Assembly (NCBI GenBank): GCA_030710605.1
Contig: CP092874.1
Coordinates: 68,877,011 to 68,941,010, forward strand
Direction of reading: 5' to 3'
DNA from: Cordylochernes scorpioides
Lineage: Eukaryota; Arthropoda; Arachnida; Pseudoscorpiones; Chernetidae
Length of the DNA: 64,000 nucleotides
Of the stretch, positions 10,703 to 22,860 are shown piece after piece (the stretch's first letter is position 1; each line of letters opens with the position of its first letter). The translations under genes and the position numbers were made by a program. Below the pieces are notes generated by a model. That model had not been told where the DNA came from. It searched no databases and was given only the letters and a program-made list of their open reading frames with translations.

Positions 10703-12020
10703 TAATGTTACCTCCATGCTCGTGTATTCGACCATTCTCAAATGGCCAATTAGCCGAGTTAAAGGCAGGCAGGCCCTGCTCGTGTTTTACCTCGCACATG
10801 TGGTAGATCCGCAGCACTGGGGAGCCAGCCGGGGTCAGAGCAAATATCCCGAAGACGGGGGAAACATATTTGTCAACAGGGCCCGCCTACACTCCCAGAG
10901 AGTAAGAAGCTTACGTTAGTGCACACAGACCGATCTCGCTGTTTCCCCCCAACTAAAATAAAGGATGACACACCCCTCGCTCGACTAGAGAGTCAGTCAG
11001 TTGACGGCCAGAGAGAGGAAACAACAGGAGAGAGAGATAACCCGGGCTCCTGGAGCGTAAATCTACTCAGGCTGTGCCGCTGTCTAGAAGTCTAGTCATG
11101 GGGAGGGCAAATTGCTGCTGTGAACCAGGTAGTTCCAGGCCGGCAGGGACTGAGTAAGTAGGGGCAAGGCTGTCGAGCTGAAGTCTTGTACTCCAAGCAG
11201 TAGGGCTGTCTGTAGCCTGTGGACATGTAAGTCAGAGAAGAGGAAACTAAGTGTTATATCCAGGAGCGGTCGGTCTATATTGTCTTGCTCTGGTGAAATT
11301 GTCGGGTTGTTTCACAATGTTCTTCCAACCTAATTCATTATTGCATTAAGGTCTAAGGAACAGTCTTTCTATTAAGAAGGAAGTTAAAATACTGTTTATT
11401 TCTCAATCAATAAATGGCACGAGAGAGATGCACGATATTCTCACATACATATATTACTGTACATAGATCGAAATTGCCCACGCGTATGAAAATTTGTCAT
11501 TTTGTCGACATAAAAACTCGGGTAAAGGTTATCTCCTCTCTAATTCTTTACCACCAAGAAAAATATTTCGTATACCGCAGTTCTAAAATTTTCTTTCGCT
11601 TTGAAAGCAAAACGAAAATATGGCCGTATATTACATAGACTAATGCGCCTCATAGCGACGTTCCGCATAACGACAAATTCACATTGACCATGGACTCGTA
11701 TAACTCCCAGAGGACATTGGAATTTTACTCTAGAAGGCGAGTACGGAGGCAGACAGATGATGTAATGACAGTCAACAAGTGGGAGGGAGGTTATCGACGG
11801 GGGAGGGAGGATTAGCCAATAATAGGTTTACATGGGGGACCGAGGGCCACTTCATTATCCCCGGCTGATTTACCGGGGGGGGGGGGGGGGGACACAGCTG
11901 GGACTTGCAGAAGACATCAGCGGTTCACAGACCTTCCCTGCACACTGAAAATTGAATAGATTCCGACAGCTATACAAACTTACCGTTCACCTAGATCCTG
12001 CCCATTTAAGTTAATTTCTC
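10703..12020. other. No gene recognised; GC-richer patches and a 17-G run
   Basis: Mixed sequence with GC-richer stretches at 10730-11250 and 11690-11930 and a run of 17 G at 11875-11891. No exon with splice signals was found. Confidence 0.45.
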
Positions 12021-12345
12021 TTCTTTCTTATCTCCACTCAATCATATTAGGGTATCAAGCTTGTAAAGCTTGAGACTTTTGATGGTGTCTGCCGGGGAAG
12101 AGTTGAGCTCATCAATGGATGAGTCAATACAGTCAATAATGTGTTTTGGGGTTGCAAGTTAAGAATTGCACTTAGTACATAGTGGGGAAACCTTTCAATC
12201 ATTCTGGAAAGTCATTGTCTGTAGATGACCAAACTTAAGTCTGGAAATCAAAGACTGTTGTTCTCTTGGAAGGACAGAATTGGTGCTTGTTCCTCCTGCT
12301 CTGTACCAGTCATGTGCAGCATTAGGTTTCCATAGTTAATTTCTG
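12021..12345 (-). pseudogene. Non-LTR retrotransposon 3' fragment
   Basis: The minus-strand translation, in mixed frames, reads LISRLKFGHLQT, PLCTKCNSxLATPKHIIDC and IKSLKLYKLDTLI. That is the cysteine/histidine region after RNase H plus the C-terminal end of a Jockey/I-type element. The non-coding end (CTTGATACCCTAATATGATT, GAGTGGAGATAAGAAAG) recurs at 52300-52383 and 53465-53512, so all three are 3' ends of one family. Confidence 0.7.
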
Positions 12346-14760
12346 ATCGGATCAAATTCAGAAATCACACTTGAAGGACGTAGACCCTATATTGGCGTCT
12401 TTTAATTTTATATGCAGGTAACAAGGAGAGATGTTTGCATGCATTCCAAATTGTAGAATGTGTCTAGTAAACCTAATCAAATATTTCCAATGAGACAAAT
12501 GTAGGGAAAGAAAGGATATTTTTGAGGCAGAATTAGTTTAGAGGAAAGGAACCTATGTTTTTCAAAAAACGCGTGTGCTAACGTAATGGCGATAAAAATT
12601 AAATGAACTGTGTGTACAAAAGTAATGAAAAAAGTAACATCAAGAAAAATTCCACAATTTTATAAACTTACTTTATGTATCAATTTTCACAATTGAGGTA
12701 TGATTCCATTGTGAGTTTTTGTTCAGAATTATATTTATACGTGGGGAATTTCAGATCGTTTGATAGTGTTACATGATTAATGATGTTCATTTTCGCTGGC
12801 AAAATAAGAAACTTTGCCAAGACAAGAAAATGGCTTCCCTCAAGGCGAATTCAAAAGATTTTTTATAGGTGTTGAAATAAGTGCACTGTTACGGACCAAA
12901 GCTTGAACTTTGTCAATAAAGTTACATGACCTATGCTGCTGCGGACACCTGTCTCTAGAGTATTGCTCCTTTCACATAGCATACTTTTGTTGTAGCTCCA
13001 TTTCGCCCATCTCTATGTAATGCAGTCCATACTGGATTTAATCGGTTTTAAAACAGATTCGGCGTTGCGCAGTAGTTTGTTGTGCCTCTTCGTCAATAAC
13101 ATTTCTTGCTTCATTCTTCTGTTTGTTATCTGTCTCTACCTTAAGAAGCCTCCATTTCAACAAACATCGACATATTTATATGTTCCATTATCCGACAGGT
13201 GAGCCTAAACGAAGATTAAAATATTTACAATCTACTACAACTTTAGGACATTCACACGACTGAGAAATTCTCTGAAATCGAAACATCAAACTACTAGTCG
13301 GAAGTTTTAAAGACCAAATAATCATCTGAGAAAGTCAACAACAAGTTGATTGAATCTCTAGAACCATTGTGTGCGCAATGGCGATAAAAATTAACGAACT
13401 GTGTCATTTGATAGCGTTGAAAGCGTGAGAGAGCCAATGCCAAACCATATACACTCATGGACAAAAGGAAATTGTACCTTTTAGCATGTATATCGGGATT
13501 CAGACAATAACTCTGAAAGATAATACAGTGACCTTTATTGAAGACAAGAGATAATCAAGTGTGAACAAAATTGCCTCTGTCTCCTTCAAAAAAAAAAAAA
13601 AAAAAAGTAGATGACCGGCGACTTTCTAATTTTTAAAGTTTTTCCCAAGAGTGTAAACCACATGTATGGGTATAGTGACTAGAACACATGCATCGGATAA
13701 ATTGAAGAGAAACGAAATCTAAACTTGTGTTTGACGTTTCCATATCTCCCCCCAAGATAAAAATGACCATTAAATATAACGTTTAAGCCGGGGAAGTAAC
13801 TAAAAGCCAAATCTTATGGAAATAAAATCGATGCTGTATAAAACAGTCATTATGGTGGTGCATTATAGGAATTTTAACTAGACGTCATTTCTCTCATCCA
13901 TATCATTCAGATGGTGTAATTGACACATTGGAGGTCAGGACGGCACATACCATCTGATGATGGATGGTGTATTCGCCATCAATATCTTCATTGATGGATT
14001 CCTAGACACGCACACAGTGTCACTGCTGGGTCACTCGACCTAGCCTTCGTTAACAGCCTAATTAATTGTATTATTTGAGGAAGTTATTTACTTTTTTACC
14101 TTTTCCCCCTCTACCTACCCTCTTAGCCCAAGATAAATCTCTCTCCCCCTGTTGAAAGCTAAATTATATTTCGGGGAATTCTCCCTACCCGGGTGTTTCC
14201 TTTCTTTCCGTTCAGGGTGGAGAAATTCATTTACATCGTTGCCATTCTTAAATTATCATTCGGACATGTTCACCCCGCAAAAATGCTGTGTTTTAAACAT
14301 TTTAAAAACTTATATTCCACACTGTTTATGGATTTACTTACCAACCAAATTGTGACATCGCTATAGGTTTTAAAGAATGGAATCGACGCAGTTTAAAAAA
14401 AAAAGTTAAACTGCGCCAGAGAAATGTGCGGAAATATCTTTATTTACGGGGCTGCTAACCAGAATGGATAATTGTTGAGCCCCAGAGAAATGTGCTTAAT
14501 GACTATGAAGTAATAAAAAGACGCCAAATCAACGATTAATACAAGTTCGTAAACACTTGTAAAAAAAATGAAATGCCAATATTATTCGCCGTTATGTATA
14601 TTTCTATTATGTATTCTCCGTAATAATATTATTCGCCAAGTAATAAGAAAAACTTTTGGGACAACCTTATAGAGTTATCAAATATTCCAGGGTTTCTATA
14701 TAAATATACAAGATATATGATCATTCAGTTCCCGGACTATTCTATTCTATCAAGTAATAC
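12346..14760. other. No gene recognised
   Basis: AT-rich sequence. The word GGCGATAAAAATTAA occurs twice, near 12588 and 13381. CACTCATGGACAAAAG near 13452 resembles the ends of some Tc1/mariner elements but has no partner. Poly(A) runs occur at about 13590 and 14396. Confidence 0.4.
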
Positions 14761-14879
14761 AAGGTGCGTTCATTAATTTCCACCAGAACTGTTCCGTATT
14801 AAAAAAAAAAAAATAATCAAATTTATTATTTTTCTCTAACTATGCCCCTCCTATCTCAATACATATGTGCCTTCTTTTT

Positions 14880-15884
14880 TTTTCCGAAGCAGGAGATAAA
14901 ATCATCTTTGAGAGGTTCCTCAATGTTATTCTCCTTCGATTCAGCTTGTATCATATCAACGTTGTCAAATTTCCTTCCTTTAACTTCATTTTAAATTGAG
15001 GATAGAGGAAAAAGTCATTGGGTCGGAAGAATACGGTGGAGCTGTGTGATTGAATGCTTGGCCATTAGCTGCAAAACAATATGGGCTGTGTGTGGTCGCA
15101 CATTATCGACGTGAAGTATCCATTGTTGTGACATTTTTCGGGTCTTTTGAGACGTACTACCTTCCTTAAACGTTTTATTATCCCCGAATAAACCTCTTTA
15201 TTAATTTTACGTCCAAAATTAATAAATTCATGGTGAACGTTAATATCGAAAAAAAAAAAATATGTAACAAGCAATGTCTTGACTTTGGATTTTGAAAACC
15301 TTGCCTTTTTTAGGCTTCTGTTCCCCTCTTTCAAACTATTGGCTGGATTGACGTTTGGTTTCTGGGTCATACTGATACACTCATGTCTCATCCCCGGTAA
15401 TGACTTTTTGACTCCACTCTGGATCAATCCGAGTCACTTCAATCATGTTTTGTCATACTTCCATTCTAATTTCCTTTTGTTCCTCCGTTAGAATCCGAGG
15501 AACAAAATTTGAAGACGTCCGGATCATTTCCAAATATTTTGTTACTATTTGATGTCCTACAGATAGCCCAGTCTGTGAAGATAGGTCTTTAATAGAAATT
15601 ATTCTGTTAGCTTTGTTTGATTTCCTTATTTTGAGCTTGTATTCCTCACAACGTAATGTTCTTGGACGCCCAGTATGTTGATCATCGTTTACCTCTTCCC
15701 GACCTTTCTGGAAGCGTGAAAACCATTCAAAAGTTCTTGAACAGGATAAAGCAGCATTGCAAAAAGCTTCTTTAATCAATTCATGCGTCTCAGTAGCACT
15801 TTTTAAATATTTTAAACTAAACTTAATGAATATTCTCTGCTCTTCGAAAACGGCCATTTTAAAATAGAAATACGAACCGTACAT
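14880..15884 (-). pseudogene. Mariner-type transposase pseudogene
   Basis: The minus-strand frame from 15884 gives an N-terminal mariner HTH region: EQRIFIKFSLKYLKSATETH, TFEWFSRFQKGREEVNDD and GRPRTL. Interrupted frames follow with VITGDE, YQYDPETKRQSSQ, KPKKARFSKSKVKTLLVT and, near 14970-15030, RPNDFFLYPQFKMKL. The last is the third catalytic Asp in the context expected for DD34D mariners. The second catalytic segment (usually LLLDNAPAH) is eroded around 15095-15130. Stops and frameshifts make it inactive. The likely internal start is MAVFEEQ at about 15856. I found no matching terminal repeats. Confidence 0.82.
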
Positions 15885-17403
15885 GGAAGTTGTTTTATTC
15901 TTTTTTTTTAGATTGGCCTATTCGCCACATGACTCGTGCTTTCAGTCAGGTGTAGTCAAATGTCCAGTATTTAACTGTGTTTACAATTTTTATCTAGATT
16001 TTTAACATTTTATATCTCGAACATAAAAAATAGCACATGGCTAATTCTTTTTTTTTTCCCTGGGTAGCTCTATATTTTAATATTTTATAAAAACGGTCAA
16101 TTTTATTTAAAGTCGTTCAGTTTTTTTTACGGTTGCTAGCTTTTATGTATTGACACTCCCTTTCTACTTTCTTCGGGTTTTATTTATAGTTTTGTTAGTG
16201 TCTCTCGCTCCAAAATTTCAGCAAATGGTGATGAACATATAATGAAGATGTCCTGTCTCAAAGGAAATCCTTCCAACGATGGCATCACCACTGGCTGCAC
16301 TACACTTCAGGACCGACTTGATCCTCTTCCCCAGGGCAATCCTCCCCTCCAGATTGTGTCGTGTCCTGGCAGATAATCCTTTCTAAATAATCCTCCTAGC
16401 TTTCAGCAGTGGCTTCCTCCACTGAGCCCACTTTAGTGAAACTTGTCGACTTTTTATGCCATCCTGTAGTTATAAATTATTAACACTATAATATTCTCCT
16501 TAATCATTCACTTTTTTTTTTTTAATTCCTTCATAAACCTACTTTCCAGCCTAAATGTATACCATTTATTAACCGATTTTTAAAAATGCTTTGATCATTT
16601 TGAATAAGACACTTTACTTAGAACCGAGTAAGTTCAAACAGGACCATGTGTCGTTGTATAAATCACTTTAAGATCAAAGAACTTGCGCATAAAATTAAAT
16701 CCAAAAGACAAAAAACCTCTCGCAATTAGTATCTTTTATTCTAAGATACTAATTGCGAGAGGTTTTTTGTCTTTTGGATTTAATAAATCACTTTCATGGG
16801 ATTGGTGAGGAGCACAATCAGTGTTGTGGACTTGTTGGTTTGTAACTGTGCAATCTCACTTTTTTATGTGGAGAGTTGCCTGGTGTGTTCACCTGGTTAA
16901 CTCTAACGTCGGGTTTTACCTTATTGAGACACGTAATCTGCATTGCTACAATAAAGCCGGGGGGAAACAATTTTAAACCCGTAATTCGGTTGAAAGGGAT
17001 CAGGCGTGGCAGGTGTCAACAACGGTGCCGCCCCTAATGTTTGTTTCCCCGCTCTGGGGATCAATTAGGGGACTGGGGGGTCTTTTTACACCTTTGTTGG
17101 AATTCGCTCGTTTTAATCGGCGTTTGATTTGACCCGGCGGGGGTGTGTAATTTGGATCTGTATAATGCCTAGCTCTTTCCTTTGACATGTGGGTCCACAT
17201 TTCGTCAGATAAGTTGTGATCTTCATGTCCACTAAGGTCGTAGATAGGTATGTATGGTGGTATACGGACTGACGGAGGGTAGCGACCTTACTTGAAAGTA
17301 TTGTTCGCTGCTCACTTTTGTGAGGGACTCCTAACTACTTGCCAGCTTAGACTGTAGCCGTTCACGTAATGACTTTTTAGATACTGTTTTTTATACACTG
17401 TAT
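15885..17403. other. No gene recognised; hairpin and GC-richer island inside
   Basis: Apart from the hairpin at 16696-16782, a GC-richer patch at about 16945-17165 contains CACCTTTGTTGG, GGCGTTTGATTTGAC and GATCAATTAGG. These words resemble TCF- and homeodomain-type sites and could mark an enhancer. That is speculative. Confidence 0.4.
16696..16782. repeat. Perfect 40-bp inverted repeat (hairpin)
   Basis: 16696-16735 is the exact reverse complement of 16743-16782, separated by 7 bases. The arms contain CCTCTCGCAATTAGTATCTT. The perfect match implies a young foldback or a recent inverted duplication. Confidence 0.95.
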
Positions 17404-18786
17404 AACAAAAAAATCGACGCACCAAGATGGAGTTGTCAGATTAGGACAAAAATTGGTGTATGTAAAGAGCATGTATAGGGGAAAAATTTCTATTTCAGAG
17501 TTTGATTGCCACAAATTGAGAATGTCAATATGTCGTTGGACCCCCACTGGCCTGGATGCAGGCTGCCACCCTGCGTGTCATGGACTGATAAAGATTCCGG
17601 ATGGTGTGCTGCGGGATTTCTTGCCACATTGTCTCCAACTGTCAGGCTAAATAGTCAACATTCCGGGATGGTTGCAATCGCCTTCCCATCACGTCCCAGA
17701 TGTGCTCTATGGGCGAGAGATCAGGCGGCCTTGCTGGCCACGGAAGAGTTCGGCAAGATTGAAGACAATCCATAGTAACACGTGCCGTGTGTGGCCGGGC
17801 ATTATCTTGTTGAAAAGTAAGCCTGGGGTGATGTGAGAGGAACGGCAACAAAACAGCCCGTAGAATTCATCTACAGACCGTTGTGCTGTCAGGGTGCCAG
17901 GAATGACTACCAATGGGGTCCTGCTATCAAATGAAATGGCACCCCAGACCATAACGCCCTGTTGTGGACCTGTGTGGTGTTCGACAGTAAGGCCAGGATC
18001 CACACGCTGCCCAGGACGTCTCCAGAAACGTTTGCGACGGTCGTCAGGACACAGTAAGAAACGGGACTCGTCACTAAAGACTACGTCCTCAGTCAGCGCA
18101 GTTCCAAGTTGATCGCTCCCGACACCACTGTAGTCGGACTTGTCGGTGCACGGGTGTGAGGGGTAGGCATCGTAACGGTCGGCGAGCTCTTAGATTCCGC
18201 TCTCTCAGTCGCCTGTTGATGGTCATTTTGGACACTTGTGTGCCGGTCACACGTTGGATGGTAGATAACGTGGATTCCGGTGCTGCGACAGCCATTCTGG
18301 AAATTGCTCTGTCCTCCCGTTCTGTTGTTGCCCTTGGTCGACCGCTGCCGTCCTGACGTTGCATCCTTCCGTTGTTGACCCACTTTTGCCAACATCGCCT
18401 AATAGCCGCATCACTTCGATACAGATGTCGCGCGATTAGTCGATTAGACCAACCAGCCTCTTTCAATCCAATGGCACGACCAGTTTCAAACTCTGACATA
18501 TGTTCGTAATGAGCACGAATCTTTCGGCGAGGCATCGATACAGTAGAAATAGGCGTACTGCTAAAATATTAAACGGAAATTCTGAAAATCAGCTCGTGCC
18601 GCGCCGAACATTGAGTCTAGAATGCTCGTGCTGGATGCGCAGTTCAGATGCGCTGGAGCTCTTGCTTTGCATAAATCGGCCACCAAATTCCAATCATTTG
18701 CATGTTTGGTCGAAACCTCTTTGTATACGTATTTTCATATAAATCGGACAACTGCTTCTTGGTGCGTCGATTTTTTTTTTGTTGTT
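17404..18786 (-). mobile_element. Tc1-like transposon, nearly full length, inactive
   Basis: The ends share an inverted repeat with the core AAAAATCGACGCACCAAG, which reads out from 17405 and in reverse complement at about 18759-18785, next to TA dinucleotides. The element is about 1.38 kb, normal for Tc1. It contains a single transposase gene on the minus strand with several disabling lesions. Confidence 0.9.
17525..18535 (-). pseudogene. Tc1-like transposase pseudogene
   Basis: It starts at 18535 with MPRRKIRAHYEHMSEFETGR and shows paired HTH domains (GWSNRLIARHLYRSDAAIRR, VSKMTINRRL), then the DDE domain: VFSDESRF, GVMVWGAISF, FQQDNARPHTA and PDLSPIEHIWD. The third acidic residue is the Glu in SPIEHIWD, giving the DD34E layout. 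Lesions are a TGG-to-TGA-type stop after NCAD at about 18089, an adjacent frame shift, a shift near 17850, and a CGA-to-TGA-type stop at about 17642. The true C-terminus would be at 17525. CpG-decay stops suggest age, yet the reading is otherwise well preserved. Confidence 0.92.
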
Positions 18787-19844
18787 AAAGAGTTGTTTAA
18801 GAGTTGTTGTTTAAGAGTGGTAGCGTAAAACATTTCTCATGTCTTGTTTCTCCTATAGAGCGTGCTTCACATTTCCGACATTACAAAATCAACGTATCTC
18901 CTCCCTTTCTTCATTCTGAGTCAATCGACTCGTCGCGACACATCCCAAACACACTGGTAATCAAAGGCGATACCAATTCTCTCTTAGATCTATCGATAGC
19001 TAAATCTGAAGTTTCCTGCATTCAATAATATTCCTACGTGTGTCAAGGTATGTATTTACCCCCCTCACCTGCCACTTGCAGTTTGTCCTCACAAAAACCC
19101 ACGCTGGGAAAACCATCAGAGGGTCAGGAGAATCCTCTAATAGCCACTTAAGACATAAGGATCTATAAACAAATGTCACCTCAGAAATTTGAATCTTCCT
19201 AATAATTTGCAGTCCAATCTATCTTAGACAATGACGCCAATTTGGAAACTTGTTTTTCTATCATACCTGTGTGTCTTGAGAATATCAAAAGGTTTCAATA
19301 TTTAATTGAGACGATGAACTGGCCTTGGGATTTACTAGGGTGAACTTCCACGACATGTAGTGAAACTCGCCGTAAACTGGGGGGCCGTCTACCCAACTTG
19401 TGGCGTTGGTAGCTACACTCACCCCGGCTCATTGATATGACGATAAGTCGTTGCTGACAAATGTCTTGTGAGGATGATGAGAGGTAGCTTGTTTCAGGTA
19501 GGATGAATACTCTCCGTTCTTTTCCCACTTCTTACTGTCACCATCCCAAGTACACCTATATGGTGGGTAGAAGTTTGAAATCGCGCTTAGAGTGTACTGT
19601 AAGTGCATCAATTTTTCTGTTGAGGCATTGAAGTAATTGATTTTTTTTTTTTCTTAAAAAACCGCTTCTATACGACGGGCTTTAGGTTTGTTCGACTACC
19701 AGATCACCTCTATAGGAATAAAACACCTTTCGCTCAAGTAAGTACTGACCGGACGCAACTTTCAACGTGATATAGCCAGTTTAGAAGTAAGCCTTTCCTC
19801 AGATGGTACTTGGTGTGTTCTGACCCCGGCGTGTGTGTGTTTAG
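18787..19844. other. No gene recognised; presumed intron just upstream of a TCF exon
   Basis: No element or exon is evident. The acceptor for the exon at 19845 ends this stretch with a GTGTGTGTTTAG tract. Confidence 0.4.
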
Positions 19845-19951
19845 CGGAGGAGCTCTACCGAGGGTTCAGCGGCCCCCACGTCTACCCCCCTGGCGCCACC
19901 TCCCCATTGCCCACTGCTGCCCACTTCCGCAACCCCTACTTCCACGCCATG
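19845..19951 (+). CDS. TCF: TCF exon (central region, most upstream seen)
   Basis: An acceptor tract ending TTTAG at 19844 and a GTAGGA donor at 19952 bound 107 nt. The exon starts with the last two bases of a codon and then reads EELYRGFSGPHVYPPG, TSPLPTAAHFRNPYFHAM, ending on a codon boundary. That phase-0 end matches the phase-0 start of the exon at 47282. The aromatic/proline-rich wording fits the poorly conserved region of TCF proteins between the beta-catenin-binding and HMG domains. It is strongly GC-rich against AT-rich surroundings, as coding exons here are. Assignment rests on phase and composition, with no conserved domain. Confidence 0.65.
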
Positions 19952-20154
19952 GTAGGAATTGATTAGTCACGTCAACACTTCAATTTGGGACATATTAGTT
20001 TTAGGGGGAATAACGAACACTGATATACTTTTATAATATATTACTTGGATTTTTTTTTAACGATAATCAGGGAACTTATCATATCGTTAAGTCGGAAAAA
20101 ATATTTATATGCATCATACTATGTACAAAGAACATGGCGCCTCTGCCATCGCTG

Positions 20155-20283
20155 CAGAGTTTGGTGGAGAATCGCCAGCAGGTCTCCAGCGACACCACGC
20201 ATTTCGCGATCTACGTATTCTTCGTAGATCGCGAAATGCGTGGTGTCGCTGGAGACCTGCTGGCGATTCTCCACCAAACTCTG
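20155..20283. repeat. Perfect 61-bp palindrome
   Basis: 20155-20215 is the exact reverse complement of 20223-20283, with a 7-base centre (TATTCTT). The arms are GC-rich and include GGTCTCCAGCGACACCACGC. The right side runs straight into a non-LTR retrotransposon fragment (20284-20420), so the arms may be an inverted duplication of part of that element. Confidence 0.95.
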
Positions 20284-20425
20284 TACTTCACCGCTAAGGA
20301 GATGGTAATGGCGTGGTCCTCGAGACCAACTAGAAAGATCCAGGACTGCAGGCCCGGCCGATGATGGAGAACACCTCTCAGATGACAGGGCGAACGGCGC
20401 TGCAGGACCAGTAGCGGTGGGTCAA
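20284..20425 (-). pseudogene. Non-LTR retrotransposon fragment related to the satellite-embedded element
   Basis: The minus strand reads LTHRYWSCSAVRPVI, a stop, then EVFSIIGRA. This aligns with LVHRYWSCCYIRPLIREAFTIIGR at the C-terminal zinc-knuckle-like region of the elements at 25111-27546 and 29313-31748. It is a diverged short relic of the same family, outside the satellite. Confidence 0.75.
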
Positions 20426-22860
20426 AACGATTATTGCAAATGAAATCTTACATGTACCTACGTGTTGTAACGTCAGTACCAACACGACAAACAACCATAT
20501 TCCAGGCATGCAGCTCTTCAGACATGCTTCTAGCGCTTTATTTAATTGTAATTGCTATATTTTCACAAAACCTATCCACACAACCCCGAGGAACTCTAAC
20601 AACTCAACAGTTTATAGGCTGAAACGACAATTCGGAGTTTGATCCACTAGTAATAACGCTGCCGAAGCCAGCTCAGCTCAGTACATGCATGGGTGTTCGG
20701 AAAACCTGGATACTTTTAAAAGTAACATTTTCATTTTAACAATGAACAATATCAACAATCTGACCTATTTTAAAGAGTAACATTTATTTAGCTTCAATAA
20801 CGCCTTGTCGTCGAACAGTGTCAAATTTCCTGTGTCAACTCACTAGTTTATTTAAGGAAGAATTTTTTTTTTTTTTTTTTTATATATATACAATAGCGTA
20901 ATCCACTTTGTGCCAGTAATACTGAATTATTTGATCAAGTAAGTGATCAGTGTTCTTGGCTTTCTCCACCTCTTTCAGTACACCATCGACTTGAGGTATG
21001 ATCAAAAGTCTCCATTGCGTAAACCTCATAGGCGTTATTCTTCTCCACAAAAGCTATGTTTTCAGCCTCAAGGTAATGATCTTGGGCTAAATGGACGCTG
21101 GTTTAAGCTGTCCAGAATACTTAAACGTCATTCTTGTAGTCCTGATTGATATGCGGAATTGGCCCAGGTCCCGAGACATTGATTACGATATCTTTCAGCA
21201 TTGGTACCTCGACTTGAATGGACGACTGAGCCCACGTGCAACAACCGATCGTAAAATCCATACCAGGACTTCTCTAACCCCCCTTCGAATGAATTTGACG
21301 GGGTCGGGTGTGATGTAGCTGCCATTTTCCGTTGTTAGACTTCCAGTCAAAATCAAAACAAAGTTACAACAAGATTACAGCTATTAGCAATAGAATTTAT
21401 ATATACATGTCATCAGACTCGAGGCTTTCCCCGAGGGACGTCTAGACTATATCAAGGGCTGTTCCAATGTTAGAAGAGTGCGAAAGGTTTTTCTATGACA
21501 CTTCAGAATGAAGTTATTATCTGGTAACTTGCGTATCGAACATCCACAATTCGTTTTTGCCAAAGAGTTTCGTGCCTGGGATAGTGCGAGATCTCCCCAA
21601 TCCTAACTTCTCCCCTAATGTCTCAATAACATGGATGGATAAATAGGACGTTCTTGCAGCATTTATGATGGAAATCCCGTTTTGTTATTGATCTTTGCTT
21701 TCGTTAGAAATTTCGCCTTTCGCCACTAATCCTTTTTTTTTTTTCCAAAATCACACGGTGCTGTATATTGTACTACAGTTCTCTCCTTTCTCTAGAACAT
21801 GCCGTGTATGATTTTCCAAAACACAAATTGGATTTGTAAAATTTGCAAACACATGTTCCAAAAACCACTCGATTCGAAGTAATTTTATCTTCTTTTTATT
21901 CCAACAACATGTTGTTGTCCAATCGTATACGATTGAGAACTTGGCGCGCATTTACGTGACATAGGTAGGCCTCACTTCTCGCGTATTTCAAATTACGAGA
22001 GAGTATGTGAGTATAAATCCATGTCCAGATTTTTCCAACCCCGTTATATTGAGTTATCCGTGTAAATGGTCTCACATTTGATAAACATTTGTATTCCTCC
22101 TTTCTAGATGATTCCCCACTTCTGTAATATGAAAGGAAGAAGACATATCACTAAATGCTTGTGGGACCGGTGGAACTTTTAGTAATTACACTTTTTTTGT
22201 TATTGGGAGTCAAAATATGTTTAATAACAAAACTTAATTAGCACACAGCAAACATCCGTAACGAAATTAAATCAATAATCATCATCAATAAGTTGTTCGT
22301 TATAAAAAGAATTTGGCGTAGAGTTTTTTTTTTTTTTTTTACCTTATCGAGACTTTTGGCTGTATTCATTTATTTACGTTAAGAGGTCAACCGGAAGGTG
22401 TGTTGAATGGCAGTGGTTTTATCCTGCCTCTTTTGGAGAATGATGGTGGACTCGACGTAACTCTCCTCTCGCCTTAACCGCCGAGTACAGCCCGGCTTTG
22501 TTATTACGCTCCCAATAGATATAAGAAGGTTTTAAAAAGTGATTTAATTCCAGCGTCCAGACTCGTGGCGGCGTCTTGTGTGGAATTGAGGTTGGTCTGT
22601 CCGGTGTCATTAAGACGGTCTTGTCTCCCAATTACTCCTGGAGGCGGGGCTGCGATTGGCGACACCCACGACCCGCCTACGTTTTATTGCCTGCGACACC
22701 ACTCGCTGGGGATTGATGGTTCTTGGAATCTCGATGACGATCTGCCCCGGGTGGTGTTTCCTTGTTTAGTTACTTGGATAATAGAACCAATCGAGATCGT
22801 CTTGACAATTTTTCCGTACACCAAGGTGTTCCTAAGAATGCTCGGGATAAAACTAATTTT
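20426..22860. other. No gene recognised; GC-richer island at about 22540-22790
   Basis: Presumed TCF intron. At about 22540-22790 the sequence becomes CpG- and GC-rich (CCAATTACTCC, GGCGGGGCTGCGATTGGC). It has no coding sense and may be a conserved regulatory element. Poly(T) runs at 20863, 21730 and 22325 may be tails of degenerate retroposons. Confidence 0.4.

Noticed and set aside
21091-21325. Overlapping frames on both strands near 21.2 kb
   Set aside because: Vaguely transposon-like wording, but I could not name any motif or find element ends.
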